The notes under the pieces were generated by a model that saw nothing but the letters and a program-made list of their open reading frames with translations, had not been told where the DNA came from and did no database searches. This document shows positions 1-8,860 of a stretch of DNA of 64,000 nucleotides, in pieces. The position numbers were made by a program, and so were the translations under genes. Position 1 is the first letter of the stretch. Each line of letters opens with the position of its first letter. Source of the DNA: Acidobacteriota bacterium (GTDB taxonomy: Bacteria > Acidobacteriota > Blastocatellia > Pyrinomonadales > Pyrinomonadaceae); NCBI GenBank assembly GCA_019639195.1, contig JAHBSI010000001.1, forward strand, positions 62,001-126,000. The letters are read 5' to 3'.

Positions 1-334
1 CATGGCCGGCGAAACGCACTCGGTCACCGAGGCTCTTATCTTGATATTGACCATCGTGCTCTGGGACGTTTTGTTCGACTGGCTCGGGTTCAGATCGGTG
101 GTCGTAAGGAGATTTCTTGAACCTGCTCCGCTGTTGCTGATCAAGGACGGCAAATTCGTTGACAGGAACCTGCGGAAGGAGTTCCTGACCGAGGAAGAAA
201 TGCGGGGCTACCTTCGCGAACACGGCCTCGAGAACGAAAATACGGTGAAGGAATGTTACCTCGAAAGCAGCGGCCATTTTAGCTTTGTGCTCTCGAGCGA
301 ACGCCATCCGGCAAAGTCTGATGGCAACGGATAA
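1..334 (+). CDS. DUF421 (YetF-like) membrane protein, 5'-truncated
   Basis: This is the C-terminal part of a DUF421/YetF family protein, cut by the left window edge. The visible 110 residues begin inside a hydrophobic stretch (a membrane helix near residues 9-27). The YetF-type cytoplasmic domain follows, with the signature LLIKDGKFVDRNLRKE and an alternating pattern of charged residues and beta strands ending in SGHFSFVL. DUF421 proteins usually have two or three N-terminal helices before this domain, so the ATG at position 2 is probably internal and the gene starts upstream of the window. The family's function is unknown. A 30-nt gap separates it from the DUF1385 gene, so co-transcription is possible. 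Confidence 0.7.
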   Translation, partial: MAGETHSVTEALILILTIVLWDVLFDWLGFRSVVVRRFLEPAPLLLIKDGKFVDRNLRKEFLTEEEMRGYLREHGLENENTVKECYLESSGHFSFVLSSERHPAKSDGNG

Positions 335-364
335 GAGGTTATTTGTCGTCAATTATCCAGTGTT

Positions 365-1495
365 ATGGGAAAGAGAACGTTAAAGCTACTCCACACAGTG
401 TTTGCAGTTGAACGCGACCTTATTGTCGGCGGCCAGGCCGTAATGGAAGGCGTGATGATGCGTACGCCGTCGGCGTATGCCATCGCATGCCGCCGCAAGG
501 ACGGCTCAATTACGACGACTGCGGAGGTCCTTCCAAAATGGAGCGACAAGTATTCGTGGCTAAAACTTCCCGTGCTTCGCGGCGGTGCAACCCTTATCCA
601 ATCAATGGCGTTGGGCGTCAAAGCATTGAATTTCTCTGCCCGTGTCTGGGAAGAGGATAATGAGGAAAAGCAGCCCGAAACCGTTTCGGCGAGTGAGCTT
701 GAACCTGCGCTTGCAACCGGAACCTCGGACGATTCCTTTACAAAGGCCCCTGCAAAGGTTGTGCTCCCCGAGAACGGTTCGGCAAAAAAGAAGAGTGCGG
801 CATCGTCGGCAAGTGCCGTCGGTTCGATCGTCTTTGCTCTACTTTTCAATATGCTTTTGTTCATCGCGGCACCGCTCCTTTTGACGAACATCCTGTTCAT
901 TGCCCTTGGCTGGGCAGACGCGCCGCTGCTTACGGCGGACGCAAGCTGGTGGACGTCGATCAAGGCGTACATCTGGGAGATCAAGCCGCATTCCTGGCTC
1001 GCATTCAACCTGATCGACGGCATCATACGAATGATCTTCTTCGTTACGATGATCCTAACGATGTCATGGATCAAGGACATTCGCCGTGTATTTGAGTATC
1101 ACGGAGCAGAACACAAAACGGTCTTCACGTGGGAGAAAGGCCTTGCCCTGATACCCGCGAACGCAACGACTCAGCGGCGTCAGCATCCGCGTTGCGGCAC
1201 GTCGTTTTTGATGGTCGTGATGTTGATCGCGATCGTACTGTTTTCCGTCATCAAATTCGACGCTTTTTGGATGAATCTCGTCGTCAGGATCGCTCTTATG
1301 CCGCTTGTTGCCGGCCTTTCGTACGAGGTCATCCGTTACGCCGCAAAGAAAGAATCGGGTGCGATCTTCAAGCTGATGACGCTGCCGGGCCTTTGGCTGC
1401 AGAATATAACGACGCAGGAACCCGACGACGAACAGCTCGAGGTCGCGATCCGTGCACTTGAGGAATCACTAAAGCTCGAACCGGAAACCGCATGA
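365..1495 (+). CDS. DUF1385 family membrane protein (YqhQ-like)
   Basis: This is a 376-residue protein of the DUF1385/COG3872 family, whose biochemical role is unknown. The family hallmarks are present: [14 protein letters not shown] near residues 19-32 and the motif [16 protein letters not shown] near residue 245. A charged, low-complexity stretch at about residues 96-152, rich in Glu, Ser, Ala and Lys, separates the N-terminal domain from about four predicted membrane helices at residues ~155-187, 215-233, 280-297 and 303-325. The ATG at 365 is used; an alternative start closer to the GGQ motif cannot be excluded. The gene lies 52 nt upstream of prfA. DUF1385 genes are found beside prfA in several other bacteria, which suggests a functional link that is still unexplained. 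Confidence 0.85.
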   Translation: MGKRTLKLLHTVFAVERDLIVGGQAVMEGVMMRTPSAYAIACRRKDGSITTTAEVLPKWSDKYSWLKLPVLRGGATLIQSMALGVKALNFSARVWEEDNEEKQPETVSASELEPALATGTSDDSFTKAPAKVVLPENGSAKKKSAASSASAVGSIVFALLFNMLLFIAAPLLLTNILFIALGWADAPLLTADASWWTSIKAYIWEIKPHSWLAFNLIDGIIRMIFFVTMILTMSWIKDIRRVFEYHGAEHKTVFTWEKGLALIPANATTQRRQHPRCGTSFLMVVMLIAIVLFSVIKFDAFWMNLVVRIALMPLVAGLSYEVIRYAAKKESGAIFKLMTLPGLWLQNITTQEPDDEQLEVAIRALEESLKLEPETA

Positions 1496-1547
1496 AGGCC
1501 TATCGACTCGATATGGAAAGCTGGGACAGAGCAATTTTAAGTAAGTA

Positions 1548-2624
1548 ATGTTTGAAAAACTCGAACAGATAGAAAAGAACTACGAGGAACTGACCGCTCA
1601 GATCTCTTCGCCCGAGATAATGGCCGATATGAAGGCCTACGCGAAGACGATGAAACAGCACCGCAGCCTTGGCGAGATCGTCGAAAAGTATCGCGAGGTC
1701 AAGAAGATGCGGTCGGACCTCGAAGGTGCACGCGACCTCGAACAACTTGCCGACGATGACGAGATGCGCGAGCTGGCGGCTCTTGAAGCTGCCGAGCTTG
1801 AAACACGCCTTGCCGCCGCTGAAGAAGACCTCAAGGTACTGCTGCTTCCCAAAGACCCGAACGACGAGAAGAACGTGATTCTCGAAATTCGTGCGGGAAC
1901 CGGCGGCGACGAGGCGACGCTCTTTGCTGCCGAGATCCTGCGTATGTACGCTCGTTACGCTGAACGACAGGGCTGGAAGATGGAGATAATGGAGGCGTCC
2001 GACACGGGCGTAGGCGGCATCAAGGAAGCCGTTGCGATGATCGAAGGCGACAACGTGTATTCGAAGATGCGTTTCGAGAGCGGCGTTCATCGCGTACAGC
2101 GTGTGCCGCAGACCGAAACGCAGGGCCGAATACATACTTCGGCGATCACGGTCGCAGTTCTCCCCGAAGCGGAAGAGGTCGATGTCCAGATCAACCAGAA
2201 CGACCTTCGGATCGACACATTTTGCTCGTCCGGGCCAGGCGGCCAGTCCGTGAACACCACGTATTCGGCAGTCCGCATTACGCATTTACCGACAGGCGTC
2301 GTTGTTTCGATGCAGGACGAAAAATCGCAGATAAAGAATCGTGAAAAGGCAATGCGCGTCCTTCGTGCCCGCCTTCAGGAGATCGAAGAACAAAAGCAGC
2401 ACGATGCACTTTCCGCCGAACGCAAGTCGATGGTCGGCTCCGGCGATCGTTCGGAGAAGATCCGCACTTACAACTTCAAGGAAAATCGTGTCACCGATCA
2501 TCGGATCGGCCTGACGGTCCATCAGCTCGATCTCGTGATGGAAGGCCAGATCGACGAGTTCATTGACGCTCTGCGAACGAATTACCAGGCAGAGAAACTG
2601 CAGGCCGAGGCTGTTGCCGGATAA
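1548..2624 (+). CDS. prfA: Peptide chain release factor 1
   Basis: Release factor 1 recognises UAA and UAG in the ribosomal A site and triggers hydrolysis of peptidyl-tRNA. The 358-residue length is normal. The catalytic GGQ tripeptide lies near residue 230 in [13 protein letters not shown], and the stop-codon-reading tripeptide of RF1 (PxT) appears as PQT in [16 protein letters not shown] near residue 185. The C-terminal segment [12 protein letters not shown] is also typical. RF1 rather than RF2 is supported by the PxT tripeptide and by the in-frame coding with no programmed frameshift site. The gene lies between the DUF1385 gene and a histidine phosphatase on the same strand, with the latter starting 12 nt after its stop, so the three are probably one transcript. 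Confidence 0.97.
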   Translation: MFEKLEQIEKNYEELTAQISSPEIMADMKAYAKTMKQHRSLGEIVEKYREVKKMRSDLEGARDLEQLADDDEMRELAALEAAELETRLAAAEEDLKVLLLPKDPNDEKNVILEIRAGTGGDEATLFAAEILRMYARYAERQGWKMEIMEASDTGVGGIKEAVAMIEGDNVYSKMRFESGVHRVQRVPQTETQGRIHTSAITVAVLPEAEEVDVQINQNDLRIDTFCSSGPGGQSVNTTYSAVRITHLPTGVVVSMQDEKSQIKNREKAMRVLRARLQEIEEQKQHDALSAERKSMVGSGDRSEKIRTYNFKENRVTDHRIGLTVHQLDLVMEGQIDEFIDALRTNYQAEKLQAEAVAG

Positions 2625-2636
2625 ATTTACCCTCAG

Positions 2637-3293
2637 ATGCCCACTACAAAATTATTCCTCGTTCGACACGGTCAATCAGCCGGAAACGCCGAAGGTCGTT
2701 TTGGCGGCCACAGCCCAACGCCGCTTTCCGAACTTGGCTTCAAACAAGCGGCGGCCGCTGCTCAGGCCCTTCAGAAAGAAGGCGTCACCGCGATCTATTC
2801 GAGCGACCTTTTGCGCGCGATGCAGACGGCCGAACTGCTCTCGAAGCTGATCGATATCCCCGTCGAGGCAAGCTCGGCATTTCGTGAGAGGAACGTCGGC
2901 GTCCTTGAAGGCCTTACCTTCGACGAATCAAAGGCCGCTCACCCCGAGGATTTTTACGCACTTGTGAACCGCAACTTGAATCATGTGATCACAAAAGGCG
3001 AGAGCTATCGGCAGCTGCTCGATAGAAGCACGAAGGAATTGTGGCAGATCTTGAATTCACACATCGGTGGGCGCGTCGCGATCTTTTCGCACACCGGCGT
3101 TATCTGTTACTTGACGCTCCATCTAATGGGAGCCATTCATCGCGGCACGCGCACTACCCCGTGGCTTATAACCTCAAATTGCGGGATCAATCGCTTCGAG
3201 GTACGCAATCGCCGAAACATTCGTATTGTCGCGTTGAATGATACCAGGCATTTGATGCAGACGACCGGCGAAGATGCTTTCGCCGCACGTTAG
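2637..3293 (+). CDS. Histidine phosphatase family protein (PGM-like fold)
   Basis: This is a 218-residue member of the histidine phosphatase (RHG) superfamily. The phospho-accepting histidine is in LVRHGQSAGNAEGRFGG near residue 11. The second arginine region is visible in SSDLLRAMQTAELL, and the second catalytic histidine in IFSHTGVICYL near residue 145. The superfamily includes cofactor-dependent phosphoglycerate mutase, fructose-2,6-bisphosphatase, alpha-ribazole phosphatase and many broad phosphatases, and the sequence alone does not tell which reaction this one performs. It lacks the longer insertions of true GpmA, so a phosphatase is more likely. It ends 4 nt from the convergent flavoprotein gene. 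Confidence 0.85.
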   Translation: MPTTKLFLVRHGQSAGNAEGRFGGHSPTPLSELGFKQAAAAAQALQKEGVTAIYSSDLLRAMQTAELLSKLIDIPVEASSAFRERNVGVLEGLTFDESKAAHPEDFYALVNRNLNHVITKGESYRQLLDRSTKELWQILNSHIGGRVAIFSHTGVICYLTLHLMGAIHRGTRTTPWLITSNCGINRFEVRNRRNIRIVALNDTRHLMQTTGEDAFAAR

Positions 3294-3297
3294 CCGA

Positions 3298-4218
3298 TCA
3301 AACTTCCCGACCGAGTCGTTGTCTTATCACTTTTATTGCCGTCGCAGCCTGGCCGACGGCCGTCGGTATCGTCGGCGCGAGCGGTGACGCAACATCACCA
3401 ACCGCAAATATCATCTCCGCCGTCGTTTCACAATTCGCATCGATAACGGCATAGCCTTTCGGGTCAAGCTTTGCGAAACTCGCTATCAGCTCCGCATTCG
3501 GCACAACTCCGGTGCGGACAAGCAGAAAGTCGGCGGCAATTTGCATGATCCCGTCCCTTCCATCGACCGTCAAAGCCTTCAATTTGCCGTTATGCCCGAC
3601 AAGTTCCCTGACGACGGCGCTTTCGATAATTCTGATCTTAGGATCGCGCCTTGCAGGTTCGAGAAACTGCTCCCTTGCCCGAAATCTCGATGAATGATGG
3701 ATAACCGTTACCTCGGAAGCGAACTTTGACAAGATCAACGCGTTCTCAAAGGCCGCATCGCCTCCGCCGACAACCGCCACACGTGCATTTGCGGTCTCGG
3801 CCGCCTGCTTAGCACCCGATTCAAGAATGCCTTCAAGTTCCGTTTCGCCCGCAAGATCGAGCCGACACCTGCGGACCCCGGTCGCAAGCACGATCGCTTT
3901 TGTCGTCAACTGAACGCCCGACGCAAGTTCAACCGTCAACCTGTTCGGATCGATCGCGATCACGTCCGACTTTGCCCGCAGATCGCCTCCGACAGCCTCC
4001 GCCTGACCGATGAGAGCGTCTGCAAGCCCTCGGGAATCGATGCTTGCGATGCCGGGATAGTTAGTGATCGGCTGAAAGATCTTGCTGAGTTGGCCGCCGA
4101 ACGCCGATCCCTTTTCAGCCGCAATGTGAGACAGCCCAAGGTCCGCGCACCAGATCGATGCCGCCATTCCTGCGGGTCCGCAGCCGATGATAACAACGTC
4201 CTTTTCCACTTTTGACAT
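3298..4218 (-). CDS. FAD/NAD(P)-dependent oxidoreductase, thioredoxin-reductase-like without the CxxC
   Basis: This is a 306-residue flavoprotein with the two-dinucleotide-domain layout of thioredoxin reductase. The FAD-binding Rossmann motif is VIIGCGPAGMAASIW near residues 9-23, the NAD(P)-binding motif VAVVGGGDAAFENA is near residue 147, and the C-terminal FAD motif FAVGDVASPLAPTIPTAVG is present. The redox-active CxxC that precedes the NADPH motif in true TrxB is missing: the corresponding stretch reads LESGAKQAAETANA. The protein is therefore unlikely to reduce thioredoxin. Ferredoxin/flavodoxin-NADP reductases of the TrxR-like type are the nearest fit, but other partners are possible. 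The gene is monocistronic, convergent with the phosphatase gene, and its upstream region also serves the divergent TPR-receiver gene. Confidence 0.8.
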   Translation of the reverse strand: MSKVEKDVVIIGCGPAGMAASIWCADLGLSHIAAEKGSAFGGQLSKIFQPITNYPGIASIDSRGLADALIGQAEAVGGDLRAKSDVIAIDPNRLTVELASGVQLTTKAIVLATGVRRCRLDLAGETELEGILESGAKQAAETANARVAVVGGGDAAFENALILSKFASEVTVIHHSSRFRAREQFLEPARRDPKIRIIESAVVRELVGHNGKLKALTVDGRDGIMQIAADFLLVRTGVVPNAELIASFAKLDPKGYAVIDANCETTAEMIFAVGDVASPLAPTIPTAVGQAATAIKVIRQRLGREV

Positions 4219-4491
4219 CCTCGAAGGAATCGCCTCTTTTTGTCAACCGATAGTGACAAAATCTGTCACAGTTGCAGTTTTTTGCAGGATTCTGCTACTA
4301 CTCATAGCCTGCGTTAAGTCCGCTATATCCAATATTTTACACGATTTCTGCGGTGTTCGCACCGACTCCTCAAAGCCTGCTTTCGGTGGCATTAGAGTTG
4401 CTTATCGCAATATTGTCTTAATGGGCGCAGCCTGTCTTGGTGGCCCGACCAAATTCGCGAATTCTTTACTACAGCCAGAAAAACCTGACCT
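4219..4491. promoter_or_regulatory. Divergent intergenic region with a palindromic operator-like site
   Basis: This 273-nt region separates the minus-strand flavoprotein from the plus-strand TPR-receiver gene and must hold promoters for both. I could not assign a convincing -35/-10 pair for either. It contains a perfect inverted repeat at 4253-4269, GTGACA and TGTCAC separated by five bases, just upstream of the flavoprotein start. Such a site is a plausible binding sequence for a dimeric regulator (inference). A 102-codon plus-strand ORF overlaps the region but begins inside the flavoprotein gene and looks like a shadow. Confidence 0.4.
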
Positions 4492-6726
4492 ATGAGACTC
4501 AAAATTGAACCCTCCGCCCACACACCGGCAGAGACGCTTGTTGGCGAATCTGCTCCCGCCGCCGCTTACTCAGCCGATCTCCGTGCTCTTGTCGCGGATG
4601 GCGTCGCCGCCGCTCAATCGGGCGACCGCGCCCGAGCCCGCGTCCTCCTTACGCAAGCAACGGACAAAGATCCGTCGAACGCCGACGCCTGGATGTGGCT
4701 CGCTTCTATCAGCGAATATCCGGAAGAGCTTCTCGTCTTTTTGAACAAGGCCCTCGAATGCGATCCGGCAAATCAGCGTGCAATCGACTGGCACGCTTCA
4801 ACGTGTTCGCTTATCGCAAAGAATTTTGTCCATCGCGGTGTGGCCGCAAAAGATGAAGGCAATCACGCCCTGGCGATGGATTGTTTTGAAAAGGCGATCG
4901 AGAACGACCCGAACAGCGAGATGGCATGGTTCTGGAAGGCTTCCATTGCGCCGGACGAATCTGTCGTCGTCGAATCGCTAAACCGTGTGCTTGAGATCAA
5001 TCCGGAAAATGACGATGCCCGCGTCGCTCTTTCTTCGATCGACGAGGAGCGGATCGAAAAACGGTTTCTTGCGGTCCAGAGGACCGTCGCGGCCGGCAAT
5101 TGGTACGAGGCCTTGAATGAACTCGACGAGTTTCTGGCTGACAACCTTGCAAGCGTCGAAGCCTGGACGCTTCGTTCGCACATTTCATCCAGTATCGAAG
5201 AGAAGCTTCTCTGCTATGAACGCATTCTGAGCCTCGAGCCATCGAACCAATTTGCGTCCGCAGGCCGCGATTTCCTGACTGCCTTGAATGCTGCCGTGGC
5301 TCCTGAGGTAGTTGAACAACCTGCGGCTGCAGAAGATCTGTCTGTCGCCGAGGAAGAGTCGGCAGAGGCAAACGCCGAGGCTATCGCGATGCCGACAGAC
5401 ACGCCGCTCGAAAATGCAGTTCCTCAGCTGACCGGCAATGAAACAATACTAGATCCGCCATACTTTGGTGAGGAAGCAAGGGTTGAACCCGCACCCGAAT
5501 ATCTTCCCGACAGCGAGCCAGAGGTCGATCCGATGATAGTGGCCGCGGCGCTCGCCGAATTGGAAGCCAATGACAAGGCCGACATTCTTGAGCCAATTGA
5601 CGAGGTTGAGCCGCACTTCAACGGCGAGATACACGTCTCCGACGATCCCGTACCGGCAACCGAAGATCTCGACCAGCACGATGAACTGAGTTCAGTTCCG
5701 TACGGTTCCCCATTCAATGATCGCGTGGAAGAACGTAGAGTGGATCAGCCGGAGGAACCGCTCTTCAATGACGACGACACCATACTCGAGAGCACGATGA
5801 TCGACTTCGCACCCGAGGCCGAGGCATCGGACGATGTGAATGACTTCCTCAAGGCCTACGACGATCGGTTCCACGCAGAACCAGCGGCTGAGCCGACTGC
5901 GGAAGAGATCGCCGCAGAGGCCGCAATTCACGAGACCGTCGGTGCTCCGATGATCTCGTCCGTACCCGAATTTGAATGTCCGTTCTGTGCGGCGGAAGTC
6001 GCGCCTCAGGCCTTTTCTTGCAAAGACTGCCGGGCGATCCTATCGCTTGACGACATCGAGGCGGTGCTGGCGAGCACGACCGGTGACCTTGAGCAGATCC
6101 ACGATGCGGTCGTCGAGATGGAAGCATCGCTGAACAGCCGCGAATTTACCGCTCGCGAACTGACTGACCTCGGAATGGGCCACCTCAACCTCAAGAATTT
6201 CGACCGCGGGCTCCGCTACCTCCAGGAAGCGGTGCGGCTAAACCCCGACGATCTCATTCTCGTTTCGCAGGTCAACTCCCTCGCTATCCGCCTTGATGAG
6301 ATCCACCGGCATGATGCGTCTGCTAACCAAAAAGCAAAGGGATGCTCGATCCTAGTCGTTGACGACAGCGCAACGGTTAGAAAGCTAATATCGAATAAGC
6401 TTGAGAAGCATGGCCACACGGTCATCTGCGCTTCGGACGGCGTTGAGGCGATGGACGCGATCGATAATTTCACACCGGAGCTTGTTCTTCTCGATATTAC
6501 GATGCCGCGAATGGACGGCTATCAGGTCTGTAAGATGATCCGGGCTCACGAGACGGCAAAAGACGTCCCCGTGGTCATGATCTCCGGCAAGGACGGATTC
6601 TTTGACAAGGTGCGCGGTAAGATGTCAGGCTGCACGGGCTACATCACGAAGCCCTTCGGTCCTGAGACGCTGATGAAGGCCCTGGATACTTATCTGACGC
6701 AGCCGCAGCAACCTGTTGTAGAATAA
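4492..6726 (+). CDS. TPR / zinc-ribbon / receiver-domain protein
   Basis: This is a 744-residue cytoplasmic protein with an unusual domain order. Residues ~25-270 form TPR-like repeats (for example the units around AWMWLASISE and AWFWKASIAP). Residues ~270-490 are a long acidic, Ala/Glu/Pro-rich disordered linker. A two-CxxC zinc ribbon follows (CPFCAAEV ... CKDCRAIL, ~495-515), then another TPR unit (LGMGHLNLKNFDRGLRYLQE). The C-terminus is a receiver domain at ~620-735 with the acidic pair VVDDSATVRKL, phospho-acceptor Asp in LLDITMPRMDGY and Lys in YITKPFG. It resembles PilG/PilH-type receivers at the C-terminus. The CheA-like kinase gene starts 60 nt downstream and is the obvious phosphodonor. 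What the TPRs bind is unknown. Confidence 0.85.
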   Translation: MRLKIEPSAHTPAETLVGESAPAAAYSADLRALVADGVAAAQSGDRARARVLLTQATDKDPSNADAWMWLASISEYPEELLVFLNKALECDPANQRAIDWHASTCSLIAKNFVHRGVAAKDEGNHALAMDCFEKAIENDPNSEMAWFWKASIAPDESVVVESLNRVLEINPENDDARVALSSIDEERIEKRFLAVQRTVAAGNWYEALNELDEFLADNLASVEAWTLRSHISSSIEEKLLCYERILSLEPSNQFASAGRDFLTALNAAVAPEVVEQPAAAEDLSVAEEESAEANAEAIAMPTDTPLENAVPQLTGNETILDPPYFGEEARVEPAPEYLPDSEPEVDPMIVAAALAELEANDKADILEPIDEVEPHFNGEIHVSDDPVPATEDLDQHDELSSVPYGSPFNDRVEERRVDQPEEPLFNDDDTILESTMIDFAPEAEASDDVNDFLKAYDDRFHAEPAAEPTAEEIAAEAAIHETVGAPMISSVPEFECPFCAAEVAPQAFSCKDCRAILSLDDIEAVLASTTGDLEQIHDAVVEMEASLNSREFTARELTDLGMGHLNLKNFDRGLRYLQEAVRLNPDDLILVSQVNSLAIRLDEIHRHDASANQKAKGCSILVVDDSATVRKLISNKLEKHGHTVICASDGVEAMDAIDNFTPELVLLDITMPRMDGYQVCKMIRAHETAKDVPVVMISGKDGFFDKVRGKMSGCTGYITKPFGPETLMKALDTYLTQPQQPVVE

Positions 6727-6786
6727 TTTGCGGCAGGGTGAGGCCGCACTTACCCGGCAAGCCTTTTGCGCTTGCAAGTCCGCACG

Positions 6787-8847
6787 ATGGAACCTCTTGA
6801 ACTACAGACCTTTTTAGAAACTGCCGAAAGGCAGATATCCCTTGCACGGTCAAGTTTGCTGGTCGTTGCCCAAACGGGCAGCGAAACGGGAAACTTGGCC
6901 GTTGCTGCGCGTGCTCTTCGCGAACTAAAAGTTCAAACGACCGAGCGATCCCTCGATGACGTTACATCGGCCATCGTCGAATGTGAGAATGCCCTCGATG
7001 CTCTCTTCTTGTCGGGTATCGCATCATCTGGCGACGCCTATCAGATACTCGATCTCGTCGCGAAGATCGAATCTGCCCTTCTCGAAATGCCGCTCCTCTC
7101 CGGCGGCCTCGTAGATGACATCGCCGGGTTTCTCGATGCGTCGTTCGATCAGCTCACCCCTCAGAGTCAGAATGAGGAGCCGGAAGTATCTTCGGCCGCG
7201 TGGGTCGAAGAAGAGTTCGAGATCGACGAAGAGACGCTCGACATATTTCGCGGCGAGGCAACCGACCTTCTCTCACAGATCGCAAATGATCTCGGCCGCC
7301 TTCAGACAGGTGCCGAGGCTCAATCCGCTCTTTGGGACATTCGCCGCAGCGCCCATACGTTCAAGGGTGCGGCAGGCGTCGTCGGCCTCAAGAAAGCCTC
7401 TGAGCTTGCACATCAAATGGAAGATCTTCTCGACAAACTTGTCGAGAACGACCGCCCTGCAGATCCGTCGATCATCGAGCTGCTTTACGATGCTTTGAGC
7501 CAGCTTGGTTCGGTCGTCGGCACACACAGCACTGGTGAGGCCATGACCGACCTCAGCGAACGGTTCGCGGCCGCGATCGCTTCGCTCGATGTCGCCGCGG
7601 GTGAAACTCAAAAACAAAAGCCGCGAGCCGTTTCGCCGTTCCGAAAGCCCGACAAAAAGATACATTCGCCGATCGTTCGTGTGTCGCTCGAACGCCTCGA
7701 CGATCTTATTCAGCTTGCCACTAAGCTCGCGGCGAACAACGAAATGCTTGAGGCGGCAATTGCAGATCTTGGCGAAATGCGGTCGACAAATGATTCCGAT
7801 CGCATCTCCGAGATCTTGTTCAATGCCCACGAGATCACGGGAGCGTTGGTGGACAATCTCCGTCGCGTTCGTATGCAGCGGTTCGGAACGCTTGAAACGA
7901 GGCTAAATCGTGCCGTCCACGTTACCTGTGAGGAAGAAGGCAAACACGCGGCCCTGTCAATCGAGAATGGCGATGTCGAGATCGACACGCTTCTGATCGA
8001 TGCCCTTGTCGAACCGCTCCTTCACCTGCTTCGCAACTCTGTCGTGCACGGTATCGAACCGCCTGATCAGCGTCGCCTTCTCGGCAAACGAGAGAAAGGC
8101 GCCATTGTCGTTAAGGTCCGTTCCGCGGATGGCCTCGTGCTGATCTCTGTCGAAGATGACGGCCGCGGAATTGTTGCGGAAACTCTAAAGCAGAGGGCCG
8201 TAAAGAATGGCATTCTTACTTATGAAGACGCTGCAAAACTGACTGATCAGGAAGCACAACAGCTTATTTTTGCTCAGGGGCTAACAACCGCTGAGAAAGT
8301 GAATCTCAATGCCGGACGCGGAGTTGGAATGTCGATCGTAAAGGAGAGCGTCGAACATCTCGGCGGGACGGTCGAGGTGATGTCCGAACCGCTAAAGGGA
8401 ACGCGTTTTGTGTTGAACGTTCCGATTCACGCCGCCGCTCCCGCCCACAAGATCGAACAGCTGACAAAGGACAAGAGCACCGCTCCTCTTGTGCTCATCG
8501 TTGACGACAGTGCCAGCATTCGCAAACACAACACGACTCTCATAGAGAATGCCGGCTTCAGGACGATCACCGCAAATGACGGCATTGAGGCCCTCGAGGT
8601 TCTATTGTCCGGCGCGTGGCGGCCTGACCTGATAATGTCAGACGTCGAAATGCCGCGTATGGACGGCTGGCAGCTTCTTGAGACCATTGGCGGCTCAGAG
8701 GATCTCGCCGCGATACCGGTGGCACTCGTCACCTCGCTCGACTCGGACGATCATCGTCTTCGCGCCGCCGAACTCGGTGCGTCATATTATTTCGTTAAGC
8801 CGCTGAAAGTGGAAAATCTGAAAGAGTTGACCGTGTCGCTGAACTAA
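6787..8847 (+). CDS. CheA-like hybrid histidine kinase (Hpt-HATPase-REC) lacking a CheW-like domain
   Basis: This is a hybrid histidine kinase of the CheA/ChpA class. The open frame extends to a TTG at 6766, but the ATG at 6787 (686 residues) is preferred because the extra seven residues add nothing conserved. Residues ~140-260 hold an Hpt domain with the phosphorylated His in SAHTFKGAAG near residue 190. A CheA-type dimerisation and ATPase region follows: VSLERLDDLIQLATKL, RVRMQRFGTL, the N-box LLRNSVVHGIEPP near 415, the G1 motif VEDDGRGI and the G2 motif GRGVGMSIVKE. A receiver domain with Asp in SDVEMPRMDGW near 618 ends the protein. CheA normally carries a CheW-like P5 domain after the ATPase; none is present here. 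The neighbouring TPR-receiver protein is its probable output partner. Confidence 0.87.
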   Translation: MEPLELQTFLETAERQISLARSSLLVVAQTGSETGNLAVAARALRELKVQTTERSLDDVTSAIVECENALDALFLSGIASSGDAYQILDLVAKIESALLEMPLLSGGLVDDIAGFLDASFDQLTPQSQNEEPEVSSAAWVEEEFEIDEETLDIFRGEATDLLSQIANDLGRLQTGAEAQSALWDIRRSAHTFKGAAGVVGLKKASELAHQMEDLLDKLVENDRPADPSIIELLYDALSQLGSVVGTHSTGEAMTDLSERFAAAIASLDVAAGETQKQKPRAVSPFRKPDKKIHSPIVRVSLERLDDLIQLATKLAANNEMLEAAIADLGEMRSTNDSDRISEILFNAHEITGALVDNLRRVRMQRFGTLETRLNRAVHVTCEEEGKHAALSIENGDVEIDTLLIDALVEPLLHLLRNSVVHGIEPPDQRRLLGKREKGAIVVKVRSADGLVLISVEDDGRGIVAETLKQRAVKNGILTYEDAAKLTDQEAQQLIFAQGLTTAEKVNLNAGRGVGMSIVKESVEHLGGTVEVMSEPLKGTRFVLNVPIHAAAPAHKIEQLTKDKSTAPLVLIVDDSASIRKHNTTLIENAGFRTITANDGIEALEVLLSGAWRPDLIMSDVEMPRMDGWQLLETIGGSEDLAAIPVALVTSLDSDDHRLRAAELGASYYFVKPLKVENLKELTVSLN

Positions 8848-8860
8848 GTTACCAGACCGC

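Noticed and set aside
349-1080. Minus-strand ORF of 243 codons antisense to the DUF1385 gene
   Set aside because: It is a codon shadow: it lacks a recognisable domain and has a composition typical of antisense frames in GC-rich genes.
3298-4218. Thioredoxin reductase TrxB
   Set aside because: The CxxC required for that activity is absent, so only the TrxR-like fold is claimed.
4187-4495. Plus-strand 102-codon ORF across the divergent region
   Set aside because: It starts inside the flavoprotein gene, has no ribosome site and no domain; treated as a shadow.
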